Positions 27,844 through 36,063 are shown, numbered from the stretch's first letter. The stretch is 64,000 bases of DNA from an uncultured bacterium (GCA_949298985.1 CASFYV010000016.1:47991-111990); one strand, 5' to 3'. Translations and numbers: made by a program. The notes: generated by a model not told the origin, from the sequence alone.

Positions 27844-29376
27844 TTATTTCTCTACTACAAAAGAAATCCACTGATCTTGATAATTTGTTTCAATAATCTT
27901 TAAACCAAATTTTTCAATGGCATCTAAAACAACTTGTTTTTTCTCGTCCAAAATTCCACTCAAAACAAGCTTCCCACTATCTTTCATAATATTTTTCAAA
28001 TCACCCATGATTTCGGCTAAAACATTATGAAGAATATTAGCACACACAAAATCATATTTTTTAGTTATTTTATCAGCAGTATTTAACTCAAAATAAATAC
28101 TTGAGCTACCATCCCCTTGAGAAGCAGTTGAATTTTTCGATTGTCGAAATTGGGTTTCAATACTACCCTCCCCTTGAGGGAGGGTGAAAATCTTTGATTT
28201 TCGGGTGGGGTCATTTATTACTTTTAAAATGTAATCCAAGACTCCATCTATATTTTTATAAATCTCTGTATTCCATATTCTTATTACTGTATAACCTAAT
28301 TTACTTAAATATTCATCTCTTTTACTATCATATATTTGATTAATACCACTATTATGTCCCCCTCCGTCCAATTCGATTATAAGCTTTTCAGAAGCTGACA
28401 TAAAATCTACTATATATTTATCTATTGGTTGCTGCCTTCTAAACTTAATCCCACATAAATTACTATTTCTTAAATATTTCCACATAATAGCTTCCGCATC
28501 TGTCGGATTGTTTCGCATTTCTTTTGCATAATTTATATGAGATTTCGGGTATTTATGTATTGCATCTTGCCTAGAGTTTTCACCCCACCCCGAAATCAAA
28601 GATTTCGACCCTCCCTCAAGGGTAGGGTATGCTTGAAAATTTGTTTCATTCTGATTTTTTTCAAATTCATTTGAAAGGTTATTGTTTTCACCCCACCCCG
28701 AAATCGGAGATTTCGACCCTCCCTCAAGGGTAGGGTATGTTTTCAACCCATTTATTTGAGCATTTTCTTTGCATACATCAATAACTGTTTCATCATTATC
28801 ACACCCGTAAGCAGATTTTGCCCCAAATTTCATTGCACAAACAGCCAATATTCCAGAACCTGTACCAATATCAGCCATTGTATCACCAGCTTTAAGATGT
28901 TTTTCTATTGCTTTCATACATAATTGAGTTGTCTGATGAGTTCCCGTTCCAAATGCACAACCCGGATCTAATGTTATAGTTATTTCTCCATCTCTTGGCA
29001 CATAATCAATCCAGCTTGGAACAACTGCAATCTTGTCTGTTACATGTGTTACTGTCCATTTTTCTTTCCATTTTTTTGACCAATCCTGATTTTCTTTTTC
29101 ATCCAAAGAAATCTCCCAACTGCCTAACTCTTCATCAGAAAATCCACGCTCTTTTAAAAGCTCTCGTTCTGTTTTTAAAACTTCTATAGGATTATTATTT
29201 AAATCGGTTAAAAATACTCTTAACGTACCTCTGGTAGTAGAAGTCATCTCCAAATCTTTATAAGCTTCTTCTGCTAATACTACACCTTCACAATCAAAAT
29301 TTGAAAAACAAATATCTGAAACAATTTCTTCTATCTCAGGATTTATTGATATTCTTAATTCATAATAATTATTCAT
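27844..29376 (-). CDS. prmA: Ribosomal protein L11 methyltransferase interrupted in frame by a DUF559 nuclease domain
   Basis: A 510-aa open frame, about 210 residues longer than normal PrmA. Residues 1-211 are the N-terminal substrate domain and first half of the methyltransferase (LDPGCAFGTGTH near 137-147, motif I ADIGTGSGILAV at 168-179, CDNDE at 192-196). Residues about 427-510 resume the fold with YDFVCANILHNVLAEI (441-456) and the end of the Rossmann domain. Between them lie two copies of a repeat-encoded peptide (YPTLEGGSKSPISGWGEN at 214-231 and 250-266), a complete DUF559 domain (about 282-388; KFRRQQPIDKYIVDF at 311-325, IELDGGGH at 334-341, IRIWNTEI at 365-372) and a repeat-encoded tail with LPQGEG at 399-404. 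PrmA trimethylates L11; whether this version is active is unknown. The upstream XRE gene is 6 bp away. Confidence 0.9.
   Translation of the reverse strand: MNNYYELRISINPEIEEIVSDICFSNFDCEGVVLAEEAYKDLEMTSTTRGTLRVFLTDLNNNPIEVLKTERELLKERGFSDEELGSWEISLDEKENQDWSKKWKEKWTVTHVTDKIAVVPSWIDYVPRDGEITITLDPGCAFGTGTHQTTQLCMKAIEKHLKAGDTMADIGTGSGILAVCAMKFGAKSAYGCDNDETVIDVCKENAQINGLKTYPTLEGGSKSPISGWGENNNLSNEFEKNQNETNFQAYPTLEGGSKSLISGWGENSRQDAIHKYPKSHINYAKEMRNNPTDAEAIMWKYLRNSNLCGIKFRRQQPIDKYIVDFMSASEKLIIELDGGGHNSGINQIYDSKRDEYLSKLGYTVIRIWNTEIYKNIDGVLDYILKVINDPTRKSKIFTLPQGEGSIETQFRQSKNSTASQGDGSSSIYFELNTADKITKKYDFVCANILHNVLAEIMGDLKNIMKDSGKLVLSGILDEKKQVVLDAIEKFGLKIIETNYQDQWISFVVEK
28164..28211. repeat. Palindromic repeat, downstream edge of the prmA insertion
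   Basis: The unit begins TACCCTCCCCTTGAGGGAGG, has a GAAAATC...GATTTTC inverted pair and ends in GTGGGGTC. It is the inverse-orientation partner of the two copies at 28576 and 28684. A shortened relative (CCATCCCCTTGAG) lies about 55 bp further toward the prmA 3' end. Confidence 0.85.
28576..28631. repeat. 56-bp repeat, inner copy, prmA insertion
   Basis: This copy is 54/56 identical to 28684-28739. It contains CCCCACCCC, an inverted pair CGAAATC...GATTTCG and CCCTCCCTCAAGGGTAGGG. On the coding strand it is read in frame as part of the prmA product. Confidence 0.9.
28684..28739. repeat. 56-bp repeat, outer copy, prmA insertion
   Basis: This copy marks the upstream edge of the insertion, four bases from the last codons that align with normal PrmA. 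It lies in tandem with 28576-28631 across a 52-bp spacer, 108 bp start to start, a multiple of three, so both copies are read in the same frame. Confidence 0.9.
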
Positions 29377-29382
29377 AATATA

Positions 29383-29622
29383 CTAATCCAAATCTATCTT
29401 AGAAACATCTACCAACTCTTTTAATTCAATATTCAAAGCTATAGCAATTCGCTCTAACGTATCAATTCCGGCGACACTTTTTCCACGCTCTATCGCTCCC
29501 AAAGAATTAGCACTTAAATCAGACTTTTCTGCCAAATCTTCTTGACTTAATCCAAGCTTATTTCTCAATAATTTAATCTTTAAACCAATTTTACTTACTA
29601 TATTACTTTGTATACTTGTCAT
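29383..29622 (-). CDS. XRE-family HTH transcriptional regulator
   Basis: The 79-aa Cro/CI-type protein has its helix-turn-helix at about residues 23-44 (LGLSQEDLAEKSDLSANSLG, then AIERGK). It is six bases upstream of prmA and likely co-transcribed. Upstream are at least four copies of a TATACTTGT-like element shared with the divergent small gene at 29706, so autorepression and control of both directions are probable. It is phage- or mobile-element-like in size, which is notable next to an interrupted prmA. Confidence 0.88.
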   Translation of the reverse strand: MTSIQSNIVSKIGLKIKLLRNKLGLSQEDLAEKSDLSANSLGAIERGKSVAGIDTLERIAIALNIELKELVDVSKIDLD

Positions 29623-29700
29623 AACAATAAGTATACTACTCTATTGACAATACAACGACAATAAAGTATACTTGTGATTATCTTAACTATACTTGTGAGG
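29605..29700. promoter_or_regulatory. Divergent operator/promoter region of the XRE gene and the 55-aa gene
   Basis: Four related elements are visible: GTATACTTGTC (29610-29620), AAGTATACT (29629-29637), AGTATACTTGTGA (29665-29677) and CTATACTTGTGAGG (29687-29700). A promoter for the rightward gene, TTGACA (29644-29649), 17 bp, TATACT (29667-29672), has its -10 inside the third element, which fits repression by the XRE protein. Confidence 0.75.
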
Positions 29701-29705
29701 ATAAA

Positions 29706-29873
29706 ATGTTAAACGAAGAAATTGACAAAGCCATCTGGCGAAAATTAGAAGCAATGGAAGAAAGTATTAAATATGAAATAGAATCAATGTGCGAAACTTT
29801 AGCTTCTATACACGAACTTGGAAGGCTTTATTATTGGAAAGAAAAAGAAAACGAGAAACAAGAACAAAAATAA
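29706..29873 (+). CDS. Small acidic helical protein divergent from the XRE regulator
   Basis: A 55-aa gene with a GAGG ribosome site and a good promoter. The sequence is highly charged and helical (DKAIWRKLEAMEESIKYEIE), with one Cys. It resembles no family I can name. Its position under the XRE operator and its own terminator suggest a regulated partner such as a small antitoxin- or anti-repressor-like protein, but this is inference. Confidence 0.65.
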   Translation: MLNEEIDKAIWRKLEAMEESIKYEIESMCETLASIHELGRLYYWKEKENEKQEQK

Positions 29874-29897
29874 AGTCGGATTTTAAGTCCGACTTTT
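29872..29897 (+). terminator. Terminator after the 55-aa gene
   Basis: AAAGTCGGA (29872-29880) pairs with TCCGACTTT (29888-29896). It overlaps the stop codon. A short T-run follows. Confidence 0.8.
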
Positions 29898-29920
29898 CCA
29901 TATACCGAATATAAAATAGA

Positions 29921-30274
29921 TTAAGCATAATTAGTTATTTGAGTTGTTGGATAATCAATTTTTGTATTTGCATAAGAATTGATTGCCTTACCAAAATTCA
30001 TAATCCTTACCGTATCGCAGCCTTGAGCTTTTTCTACTACAGCTTTTGATGTCTCTGGATTATTAGAAACTGCATGAGCCTTGCAATAATCAAAATATTC
30101 TTCATAATCTAGTTTTCCTGAAGCATTTGATTCAGCAGATTTTGCTTGAGAAACCTGTTCTTCAGCTTCTTCTCTATTGTTTGGAACCATTCTTGTAGAA
30201 AATTCAAAACCGGTATCTTTTGAATAAAAATTAGATCTTATTTGTGATTGATTAATATTTACGCCATTTGTCAT
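29921..30274 (-). CDS. Hypothetical small protein
   Basis: The 117-aa protein has no recognised domain and no signal peptide. Residues about 31-57 are a charged helix (REEAEEQVSQAKSAESNASG), followed by LDYEEYFDYCKAH, which resembles a degenerate calcium-binding helix, and a basic and Thr-rich end. A GAGGTG site lies before the ATG. It stands alone between the XRE locus and ribD. Confidence 0.7.
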   Translation of the reverse strand: MTNGVNINQSQIRSNFYSKDTGFEFSTRMVPNNREEAEEQVSQAKSAESNASGKLDYEEYFDYCKAHAVSNNPETSKAVVEKAQGCDTVRIMNFGKAINSYANTKIDYPTTQITNYA

Positions 30275-30379
30275 AACAACACCTCACAACTATAGCAGGT
30301 TACATGATAATTATAAACTATTTTCAATCACTCGCAATGATTCCGAATATCTATTTTTTATATACCAAAGTAATACTAT

Positions 30380-31405
30380 TTAACTATTTTTCAATAATAA
30401 AGACTTTACTAAAATATCAGAACCAATACACTTACAATCATAAATTTTTAAATTCTTTGCATTAGAAATTTCGATAACACTATCACCATCAAAACAACTT
30501 TTTCCTAAATTATCATTTAATATCTTAGGTGCTATAAATTGATAAATTTCATCAACAAGACCTTCTTTAAGAAAAGCTCCTGCAAGAGTGCCTCCACATT
30601 CTACAAAAACATTATAAATGCCTTTTTTATATAATTGCTCCAGTACAAATCTTAAATCCAATTGCCCATTTTTTAATGGAGTATTTTCTTTTGTCGCTAT
30701 ATAAATTTCGCCACTTTTTAAAATATTAGAATTTTTATCAATTCTTGAATTTTTATCTAAAATGCATTTAAACTTATGTTCCATATTAGGATTATCTGCA
30801 ATTACCGTGTTTGAAGAAGTTAAAATACAATCAAAATCATTTCTCATCTTATAAACCAAATCTCTTGATTTACTTGAAGTTATCCACTTAGAAGAACCCG
30901 TTTTAGTAGAAATCTTACCATCCATTGTAGTTGCAGTCTTTAATACAACATAAGGGAGATGCTTTGTCTGATTTTTAATAAATACACGATTTAAAAATCT
31001 TGCTTCATCTTCCAAAACCCCTGCATTAACTTCAATTCCAGCATCTTTAAGTTTCTTTATGCCATTCCCGCTAACAACAGGATTAACATCTTGCATTGCA
31101 ATTACGACTTTTTTTAATTTTCTTTCAATAATTAAGTCAACACATGGCGGAGTTTTACCAAAATGAGAGCAAGGCTCCAAATTTACGTATAAAATTCCAC
31201 CTTCAGCCTCATTATTTTTTAATTTTAGTAAAGCATCCCGTTCTGCGTGATTTTTACCATACTTTTTATGGTAACCTTTTGATACTATATTCCCATTTTT
31301 ATCTATAACTACACAACCGACCAAAGGATTAGGTCTTGTAGCGTTTTTACCCTTTTTTGCAAGAGTAAAACACATTTTCATATATTTTTCGTCTAAATCT
31401 ATCAT
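30380..31405 (-). CDS. ribD: Bifunctional diaminohydroxyphosphoribosylaminopyrimidine deaminase/reductase
   Basis: The 341-aa protein has two domains. The N-terminal cytidine-deaminase fold has RPNPLVGCV, His53-Ala-Glu55 and Cys79/Cys88 zinc ligands (EPCSHFGKTPPC). The C-terminal reductase has TMDGKIST, ADNPN and ECGGTLAGAFL. It performs the second and third steps of riboflavin synthesis. The rest of the rib operon is not in the window. It overlaps the upstream endonuclease-like gene by four bases (ATGA). Confidence 0.94.
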   Translation of the reverse strand: MIDLDEKYMKMCFTLAKKGKNATRPNPLVGCVVIDKNGNIVSKGYHKKYGKNHAERDALLKLKNNEAEGGILYVNLEPCSHFGKTPPCVDLIIERKLKKVVIAMQDVNPVVSGNGIKKLKDAGIEVNAGVLEDEARFLNRVFIKNQTKHLPYVVLKTATTMDGKISTKTGSSKWITSSKSRDLVYKMRNDFDCILTSSNTVIADNPNMEHKFKCILDKNSRIDKNSNILKSGEIYIATKENTPLKNGQLDLRFVLEQLYKKGIYNVFVECGGTLAGAFLKEGLVDEIYQFIAPKILNDNLGKSCFDGDSVIEISNAKNLKIYDCKCIGSDILVKSLLLKNS

Positions 31406-32220
31406 AAACTTAAATAATAATCCTTCAGAAGCTTCGCATCATCTTCAATATTAGGGCTTTCACAAACCACAGCACCCTTAACATTAAAAGTCTTGAAAGC
31501 TTTCAATAAATCTTTATAATTAAAATCAGACTCTTCAAGATTCAAGTGTTTTTTCTCACCCTTATCTCCATATTCAATACCCGCAACGTGAGCATGAAAA
31601 TTATCCAAAGCATTTTGCCCTAATTCATTTCCAATTTTTTCAAATATTTGACAGAATTCATCATAAGTATTAGAAATCCCATTATAACGGGCGTGAAGAT
31701 GCGAAAAATCAACACAAGGTAAAACCGTTTCAAACTCTTTTGATAGATTAATAATTTCCTCTAAATCACCCCATTGAGTACCTTTGCCTGTAGTTTCAGG
31801 TCTTACCCAAATTTTATTTTCAACTTTAGAAAGAGCATCTGTTATAATCTTCATTTGAGATTTTACCTGATTATAAACCAAGTCCTTACTCATCCCCATA
31901 TAATATGCAGCATGAAAAGTTATACTGTACCCTCCAAGCTCATTTGCAACTTGTGCTGTTTCAATAATTCTCTGAACACTTGCATCTATTTTATCTTCTT
32001 CTTTTGAATTTAAATTTACATAAAAAGGAGCATGTGCAGTAATCACCTTTTTAGAATTACTAACTGCATCACGACTTTTATCGCTAATCCTAACTCCTCT
32101 AACAAACTCTAACTCCAGACCATCCAAGCCCATTTTATCAAGAATTTGAAACCCAAGTTCATAACCTTTATTTCCGGCTTTTAAAGGAACTCCAGCTGTT
32201 AAAAAATTTAATTTATCCAT
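31402..32220 (-). CDS. Endonuclease IV-like TIM-barrel protein
   Basis: The 272-aa protein has the xylose isomerase/endonuclease IV fold markers THAPFYVNL, TFHAAYYMG, RPETTGKGTQWG and VDFSHLHAR, which supply metal-binding His, Glu and Asp residues. Family members cleave DNA at abasic sites, and sugar isomerases share the fold. This short archaeal-like subgroup is most consistent with an AP endonuclease. It is translationally coupled to ribD. Confidence 0.8.
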   Translation of the reverse strand: MDKLNFLTAGVPLKAGNKGYELGFQILDKMGLDGLELEFVRGVRISDKSRDAVSNSKKVITAHAPFYVNLNSKEEDKIDASVQRIIETAQVANELGGYSITFHAAYYMGMSKDLVYNQVKSQMKIITDALSKVENKIWVRPETTGKGTQWGDLEEIINLSKEFETVLPCVDFSHLHARYNGISNTYDEFCQIFEKIGNELGQNALDNFHAHVAGIEYGDKGEKKHLNLEESDFNYKDLLKAFKTFNVKGAVVCESPNIEDDAKLLKDYYLSL

Positions 32221-32321
32221 AATCCCCTTCTAACTTTATAATATTTTTACAGAAAATCTTACAATTAAGAACTTTCCCTCTATATTTATTTATCCCTTTA
32301 TCCCTTTAGACCTTTATTAAC

Positions 32322-33266
32322 TTAACCCTTAAATTCTTCGCCAATTTTAGGATTAACAATTCTGATAAAATCTTTACTATCTCCCATAAAGAAACTTCCG
32401 AACTGCATAACAGTAGGAACAACAAGACCTTTTGCCGTAGCTATAAAGAATTTATCATCCTCAATTTTGGCAACTGTACCAGCAGGATGTGGAACACAAA
32501 AGGCATCAGATGCTACTTCTACCTTCATAATTTTCATCATATTGCCACGAAAAGTTGTACTTGCCAATATAAATGGATTTAAAGCTCTTACAAAACGTTC
32601 AATCTCTTCTGCAGTTTTATTATAATTAATAAACAATTCTCTTTCATCCAAACCTCTACCGGAGATAAAATCCCCAACAGGTTGTTTAATTCTTGGAAGC
32701 GGTTGATTTTCATACGCTTGTAATACCTGTAAAAGTAACTCAATCCCTAAGACGTTAAGTTCATTAAAAAGAGTACCCATTGTAGCTTTAGAATGAATGT
32801 GATATGCCTTTTGAGCGATAATATCACCTGTATCAAAGCTTTCATCCATAAAATGAATAGTAACACCAGTTTCTGTTTCACCATTCATAATAACTCGTGA
32901 ATAAGGATTACCACCTCTATATTTTGGAAGCATTGATGGATGAACATTAATAAAACCATCTTTTGTAGACTCTAATAAAATCTTAGGAATTTTATAATTA
33001 AAAGAACAAACTACAGCTGCATCAACATCAAGATTTCTAATTTTTTCAATCAATTGAGGCTCATCTAATTCATCATAATCAATATAATTTAGCCTTCTTG
33101 ATAAAACGAAATTTTTAAAATCATAATACATTGCATGATCTTTTTTAGGGCCAAGAACACTTACAATATTTACTCCCGCCATCAAAAGACCATCTAATCC
33201 GATATATGCCATATCAGGAATTCCGACAAAGAGTATTCGTTTTTTAAAGAAAGTTCTATTAAACAT
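32322..33266 (-). CDS. Formyltransferase-family protein (methionyl-tRNA formyltransferase-like)
   Basis: The 314-aa protein has a formyltransferase N-terminal domain with NVHPSMLPKYRGGNP near 105-120 and GVTIHFMDESFDTGDIIAQ, including the conserved Asn/His/Asp active-site set, and an Fmt-like C-terminal domain. A true Fmt usually reads SLLPKYRGAAPIQ at this site, so a sugar-nucleotide or amino-sugar formyltransferase of the ArnA type is also possible. It has no def gene beside it. It overlaps crcB by eight bases. Confidence 0.8.
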   Translation of the reverse strand: MFNRTFFKKRILFVGIPDMAYIGLDGLLMAGVNIVSVLGPKKDHAMYYDFKNFVLSRRLNYIDYDELDEPQLIEKIRNLDVDAAVVCSFNYKIPKILLESTKDGFINVHPSMLPKYRGGNPYSRVIMNGETETGVTIHFMDESFDTGDIIAQKAYHIHSKATMGTLFNELNVLGIELLLQVLQAYENQPLPRIKQPVGDFISGRGLDERELFINYNKTAEEIERFVRALNPFILASTTFRGNMMKIMKVEVASDAFCVPHPAGTVAKIEDDKFFIATAKGLVVPTVMQFGSFFMGDSKDFIRIVNPKIGEEFKG

Positions 33267-33633
33267 ATTTTTTTACCAGCAATACTCCAAGTATAACGGA
33301 AATTAAACAAATTGACAAACTTGTTAAAATATAAACAATCGCCTTTATAAAATCACCTTGTTGTAAAAATTCAACAACCTCAAGGGAAAAAGTACTAAAT
33401 GTAGTTAAACCACCACAAAAACCGGTAATTATTAAAGACTTATAAACAGGATTAATGTTACTTTTAAAAACAAAATAAGTAACAACAACACCAGCTATAA
33501 AACAGCCTAAAAAATTAACCGCTAAAGTATGATACGGAATATAAGCATTATCTTTTGGTATCAAGATAGAAAACAAATATCTAAGCATTGCACCAAAGCC
33601 ACCACCTAAAAATACTACAAGAAAATTTGTCAT
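33259..33633 (-). CDS. crcB: Fluoride ion channel CrcB/FluC
   Basis: The 124-aa four-helix membrane protein has the signatures GGGFGAMLRY, TLAVNFLGCFIAG and GFCGGLTTFSTFS with the Phe-box and the conserved Asn. It exports fluoride as a dual-topology dimer. It overlaps both neighbours. I looked for a fluoride riboswitch upstream of the operon and saw none. Confidence 0.93.
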   Translation of the reverse strand: MTNFLVVFLGGGFGAMLRYLFSILIPKDNAYIPYHTLAVNFLGCFIAGVVVTYFVFKSNINPVYKSLIITGFCGGLTTFSTFSLEVVEFLQQGDFIKAIVYILTSLSICLISVILGVLLVKKYV

Positions 33634-34025
33634 ACTCGCACCTTAACCAATTCTTCCAAAATTCTTGAACAATCTTCAACCATATTAGCACAATGAGCTT
33701 TTCTTTCAGGAGAACCCATTTCCATGCCGGAAGTTAAGACTCGACAACAAGTAGCTTTATGATTCTTTTTAAATGCTTCCATAAATTGCTTTGCCTTAGC
33801 TCTTGCAATTTCTTCATTACCGTTTTTATTTCCTCTACCAAAAAGATAGCCTAAAACCATTTGGGAACCTGAGATTGCTCCGCATAGACAACCGGATCCC
33901 ATGCCACCAGAAAAAGCGGTTGCTATTGGTAATAATTCTTCCGGAACAAGACCTCGGTCAATTGCTCCTTTTATAATACTTTCAGAACAAGAATAACCAT
34001 TTAAAAAATACTCTGACGCTTTCAT
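33630..34025 (-). CDS. C_GCAxxG_C_C family redox-type protein
   Basis: The 131-aa protein has the family pattern: Cys13 in GYSCSES, GCLCGAISG (Cys46 and Cys48), a CC pair near 93 and a later Cys. The family is named from this cysteine arrangement and is thought to be redox-active, often in anaerobes; no reaction is firmly established. It is the first gene of the run with crcB, the formyltransferase gene following. Confidence 0.85.
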   Translation of the reverse strand: MKASEYFLNGYSCSESIIKGAIDRGLVPEELLPIATAFSGGMGSGCLCGAISGSQMVLGYLFGRGNKNGNEEIARAKAKQFMEAFKKNHKATCCRVLTSGMEMGSPERKAHCANMVEDCSRILEELVKVRV

Positions 34026-34095
34026 AATTCTTACCTCTTTCGTAATTATTATATTATCATCAAAGTATTTTTTTAACTAGAAATTTTATCTTTAA

Positions 34096-36063
34096 TTATT
34101 TTGTTTTAGAAACTCTATTTTTCGTAACTTTTCCGTATTGCTGAATTTTAGCTTCTAAAAGATGGTTATAATATTTTCTTATATCTTTTGCACGATATTC
34201 CGGATTATTTTGCTTTTGTTTCTGAGTTTGTTGTTCTGCATTCTCTAAAGTCGTAATGATTTCTTTTACTTCAAACATTCTACTGCCATCAACATTACGT
34301 TTTTTAAGTAAGTAATTAACAAATTTCTTATTATTACCGTTTATCATTGTATATAATCTCAAAGCATCTTTATTGGAAGAATTAATTCTATGTTTCCCAA
34401 CAGCCTTATCTGCTTTTCGTGTATCCATAATTGATGCAAAAATCTCTGGTAACATTTCGTATCGCATTTTTGTTGCATTTTCTACAAATGATTCTCTTTG
34501 ATTTTCAAAAGTTTTAACTCCTAATTTTTGTTTCGCAAATCCTAAAATATCATTCACTAACAATTCCTTCTTCAATTTTTTATCAAGTTTTTTTGAAATT
34601 TTAATAACATCATCAGTTTTTATTTCTTCTTGTTTAATATTATCAATAATTCTATTAGAAACTTGTACAAAATTCTCCTCTTCTATAGGTTTAGCTACGT
34701 CTACTTCAATAAACTCTTTTAATAAATTTTTATTTTTATCAAAATCTTCAATAACATTTTCAGATTTGATTAATGTTAATTTTTGACCTGATTTAATATC
34801 TGGAATTAAATTATATCTTAACTTATTAAAAATATTTTCTAAATTAGCTAAAACAACTTTTACGTAACCAGGAGTTTTTACAAACTTATACTTTATAGCA
34901 TCCTTATTATTTTTCTTAAAACGATTTAAACCAATATACGGTTTTTCTATTCCTTTTTTAAGAGCTGCTTCTCGGCTATCTATTGGAACATAATGCATTA
35001 TTTTTTCAAAATTTTTATAAAAAATATCTAGTTTTTTAGTAGATACATTTTCTATTAAATTATTAATTTCTGTTGGATTTTCAAAATATTGATTATTTTT
35101 CTTGGTTAATTTATTCATAAAACTTTTTAAATGTTTATCACCACTATCCAAGGAAGTAAACAACTTATTTAATTCACTGAAAAATTTAACATCCTCTCCA
35201 AAGTTTTTATATCTGGTATAAGGACTCGAAAAATATTTCATCACCTGATTTCTAATATTTATATTTTTATTATTAGTAGTATCATACATTTTATTTATTT
35301 GTTCACCAACTTCAGAGCTTAATTGTGTTGAAGAATGATAAAAACATTGTTGTAAAATTCTAAAAAAATTACTGCGAGGTTTTGAATAATTAAGAACTAA
35401 TCCATTTACATTAAAATTATCTGATTGAACTTCTGTAATATTTCTAAAAATATTACTAATTTCCAATTTTTTATCATAAATTTTATAGTCATATCCATTA
35501 TTATTTATTAAATTATCTAAATTTTTTACAACATTTTCATCATTTATGTTAAGAGCTAAATAAGATTTAATTTTATCAAAATTGTTAACATAAAAATCCT
35601 TATTTTTAGAATTTAATAAATCCAAGATCAAATCACTTTTATCATTTTGCTTATTATCCTTTAATAAGACACTAACATTTTTTACAAAATTTAAAGATTT
35701 AATATCTTCTCCAGTTTTGCCAAAAATATCGTTCAAATTTTGCATTGAAGTTTTTAAAGTCTTAATTATCTCAGAATGAACATTTTTAGGAAGTTTTATA
35801 TTTTTGTATAATAAATCAATAACACTAATATTATCTTCTTTATGATAAAAATTATTTGCATTATAAGTTTCAACTAAATCTTGAAAAAAATTAATTCTTT
35901 TTTCATTAGCCCCCTTAGTTAATAAAAGGATTTCTGAATAATCTCTATTTAAAACTGTCGCAGCTTCTTCTCTCACATAATGAAGCCTTTTTGCAAATTT
36001 TTTTGTTTTAAAACTTCCAATACGACTATTAAAATTTATTGACATTTGCTGATTTATTTTCAC
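34096..36063 (-). CDS. Large lineage-specific hypothetical protein
   Basis: The 655-aa protein is rich in Asn, Lys and Ile with no signal peptide or membrane segment. Its start, MKINQQMSINFNSRIGSF, carries an INFNSR motif resembling N-termini of other hypotheticals here. It appears entirely helical with coiled-coil-prone stretches. A C-terminal EHEN-free, basic region (around 560-655) has ADKAVGKHRINSSNKDALRL. I can name no family. It sits between crcB and the nuo operon with an AAGGAG site. Confidence 0.8.
   Translation of the reverse strand: MKINQQMSINFNSRIGSFKTKKFAKRLHYVREEAATVLNRDYSEILLLTKGANEKRINFFQDLVETYNANNFYHKEDNISVIDLLYKNIKLPKNVHSEIIKTLKTSMQNLNDIFGKTGEDIKSLNFVKNVSVLLKDNKQNDKSDLILDLLNSKNKDFYVNNFDKIKSYLALNINDENVVKNLDNLINNNGYDYKIYDKKLEISNIFRNITEVQSDNFNVNGLVLNYSKPRSNFFRILQQCFYHSSTQLSSEVGEQINKMYDTTNNKNINIRNQVMKYFSSPYTRYKNFGEDVKFFSELNKLFTSLDSGDKHLKSFMNKLTKKNNQYFENPTEINNLIENVSTKKLDIFYKNFEKIMHYVPIDSREAALKKGIEKPYIGLNRFKKNNKDAIKYKFVKTPGYVKVVLANLENIFNKLRYNLIPDIKSGQKLTLIKSENVIEDFDKNKNLLKEFIEVDVAKPIEEENFVQVSNRIIDNIKQEEIKTDDVIKISKKLDKKLKKELLVNDILGFAKQKLGVKTFENQRESFVENATKMRYEMLPEIFASIMDTRKADKAVGKHRINSSNKDALRLYTMINGNNKKFVNYLLKKRNVDGSRMFEVKEIITTLENAEQQTQKQKQNNPEYRAKDIRKYYNHLLEAKIQQYGKVTKNRVSKTK

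Larger units (their letters stand above)
28102..28745 (-). mobile_element. In-frame DUF559 (PD-(D/E)XK, VSR-like) insertion inside prmA
   Basis: About 640 bp between the codons for NGL (residues 209-211) and SSIYFEL (425-431) of the prmA product have no counterpart in ordinary PrmA. The centre encodes a DUF559 endonuclease-like domain of the very-short-patch-repair fold family with the conserved FRRQ-x-PI-x3-YIVDF and acidic IELDG-x2-H motifs. The edges are palindromic repeats (separate entries). The whole insertion is a multiple of three without stops. No intein splice residues (Cys/Ser/Thr start, His-Asn end) are visible, so protein splicing is unlikely. Confidence 0.85.

Noticed and set aside
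28102..28745. An intein or intron in prmA
   Set aside because: No Cys/Ser/Thr at the upstream junction, no His-Asn at the end, no intein blocks and no group I or II intron core; the insert is simply read through.
34026..34095. Fluoride riboswitch upstream of the crcB operon
   Set aside because: The short leader has no conserved crcB-motif sequence or pseudoknot pairing that I could see.
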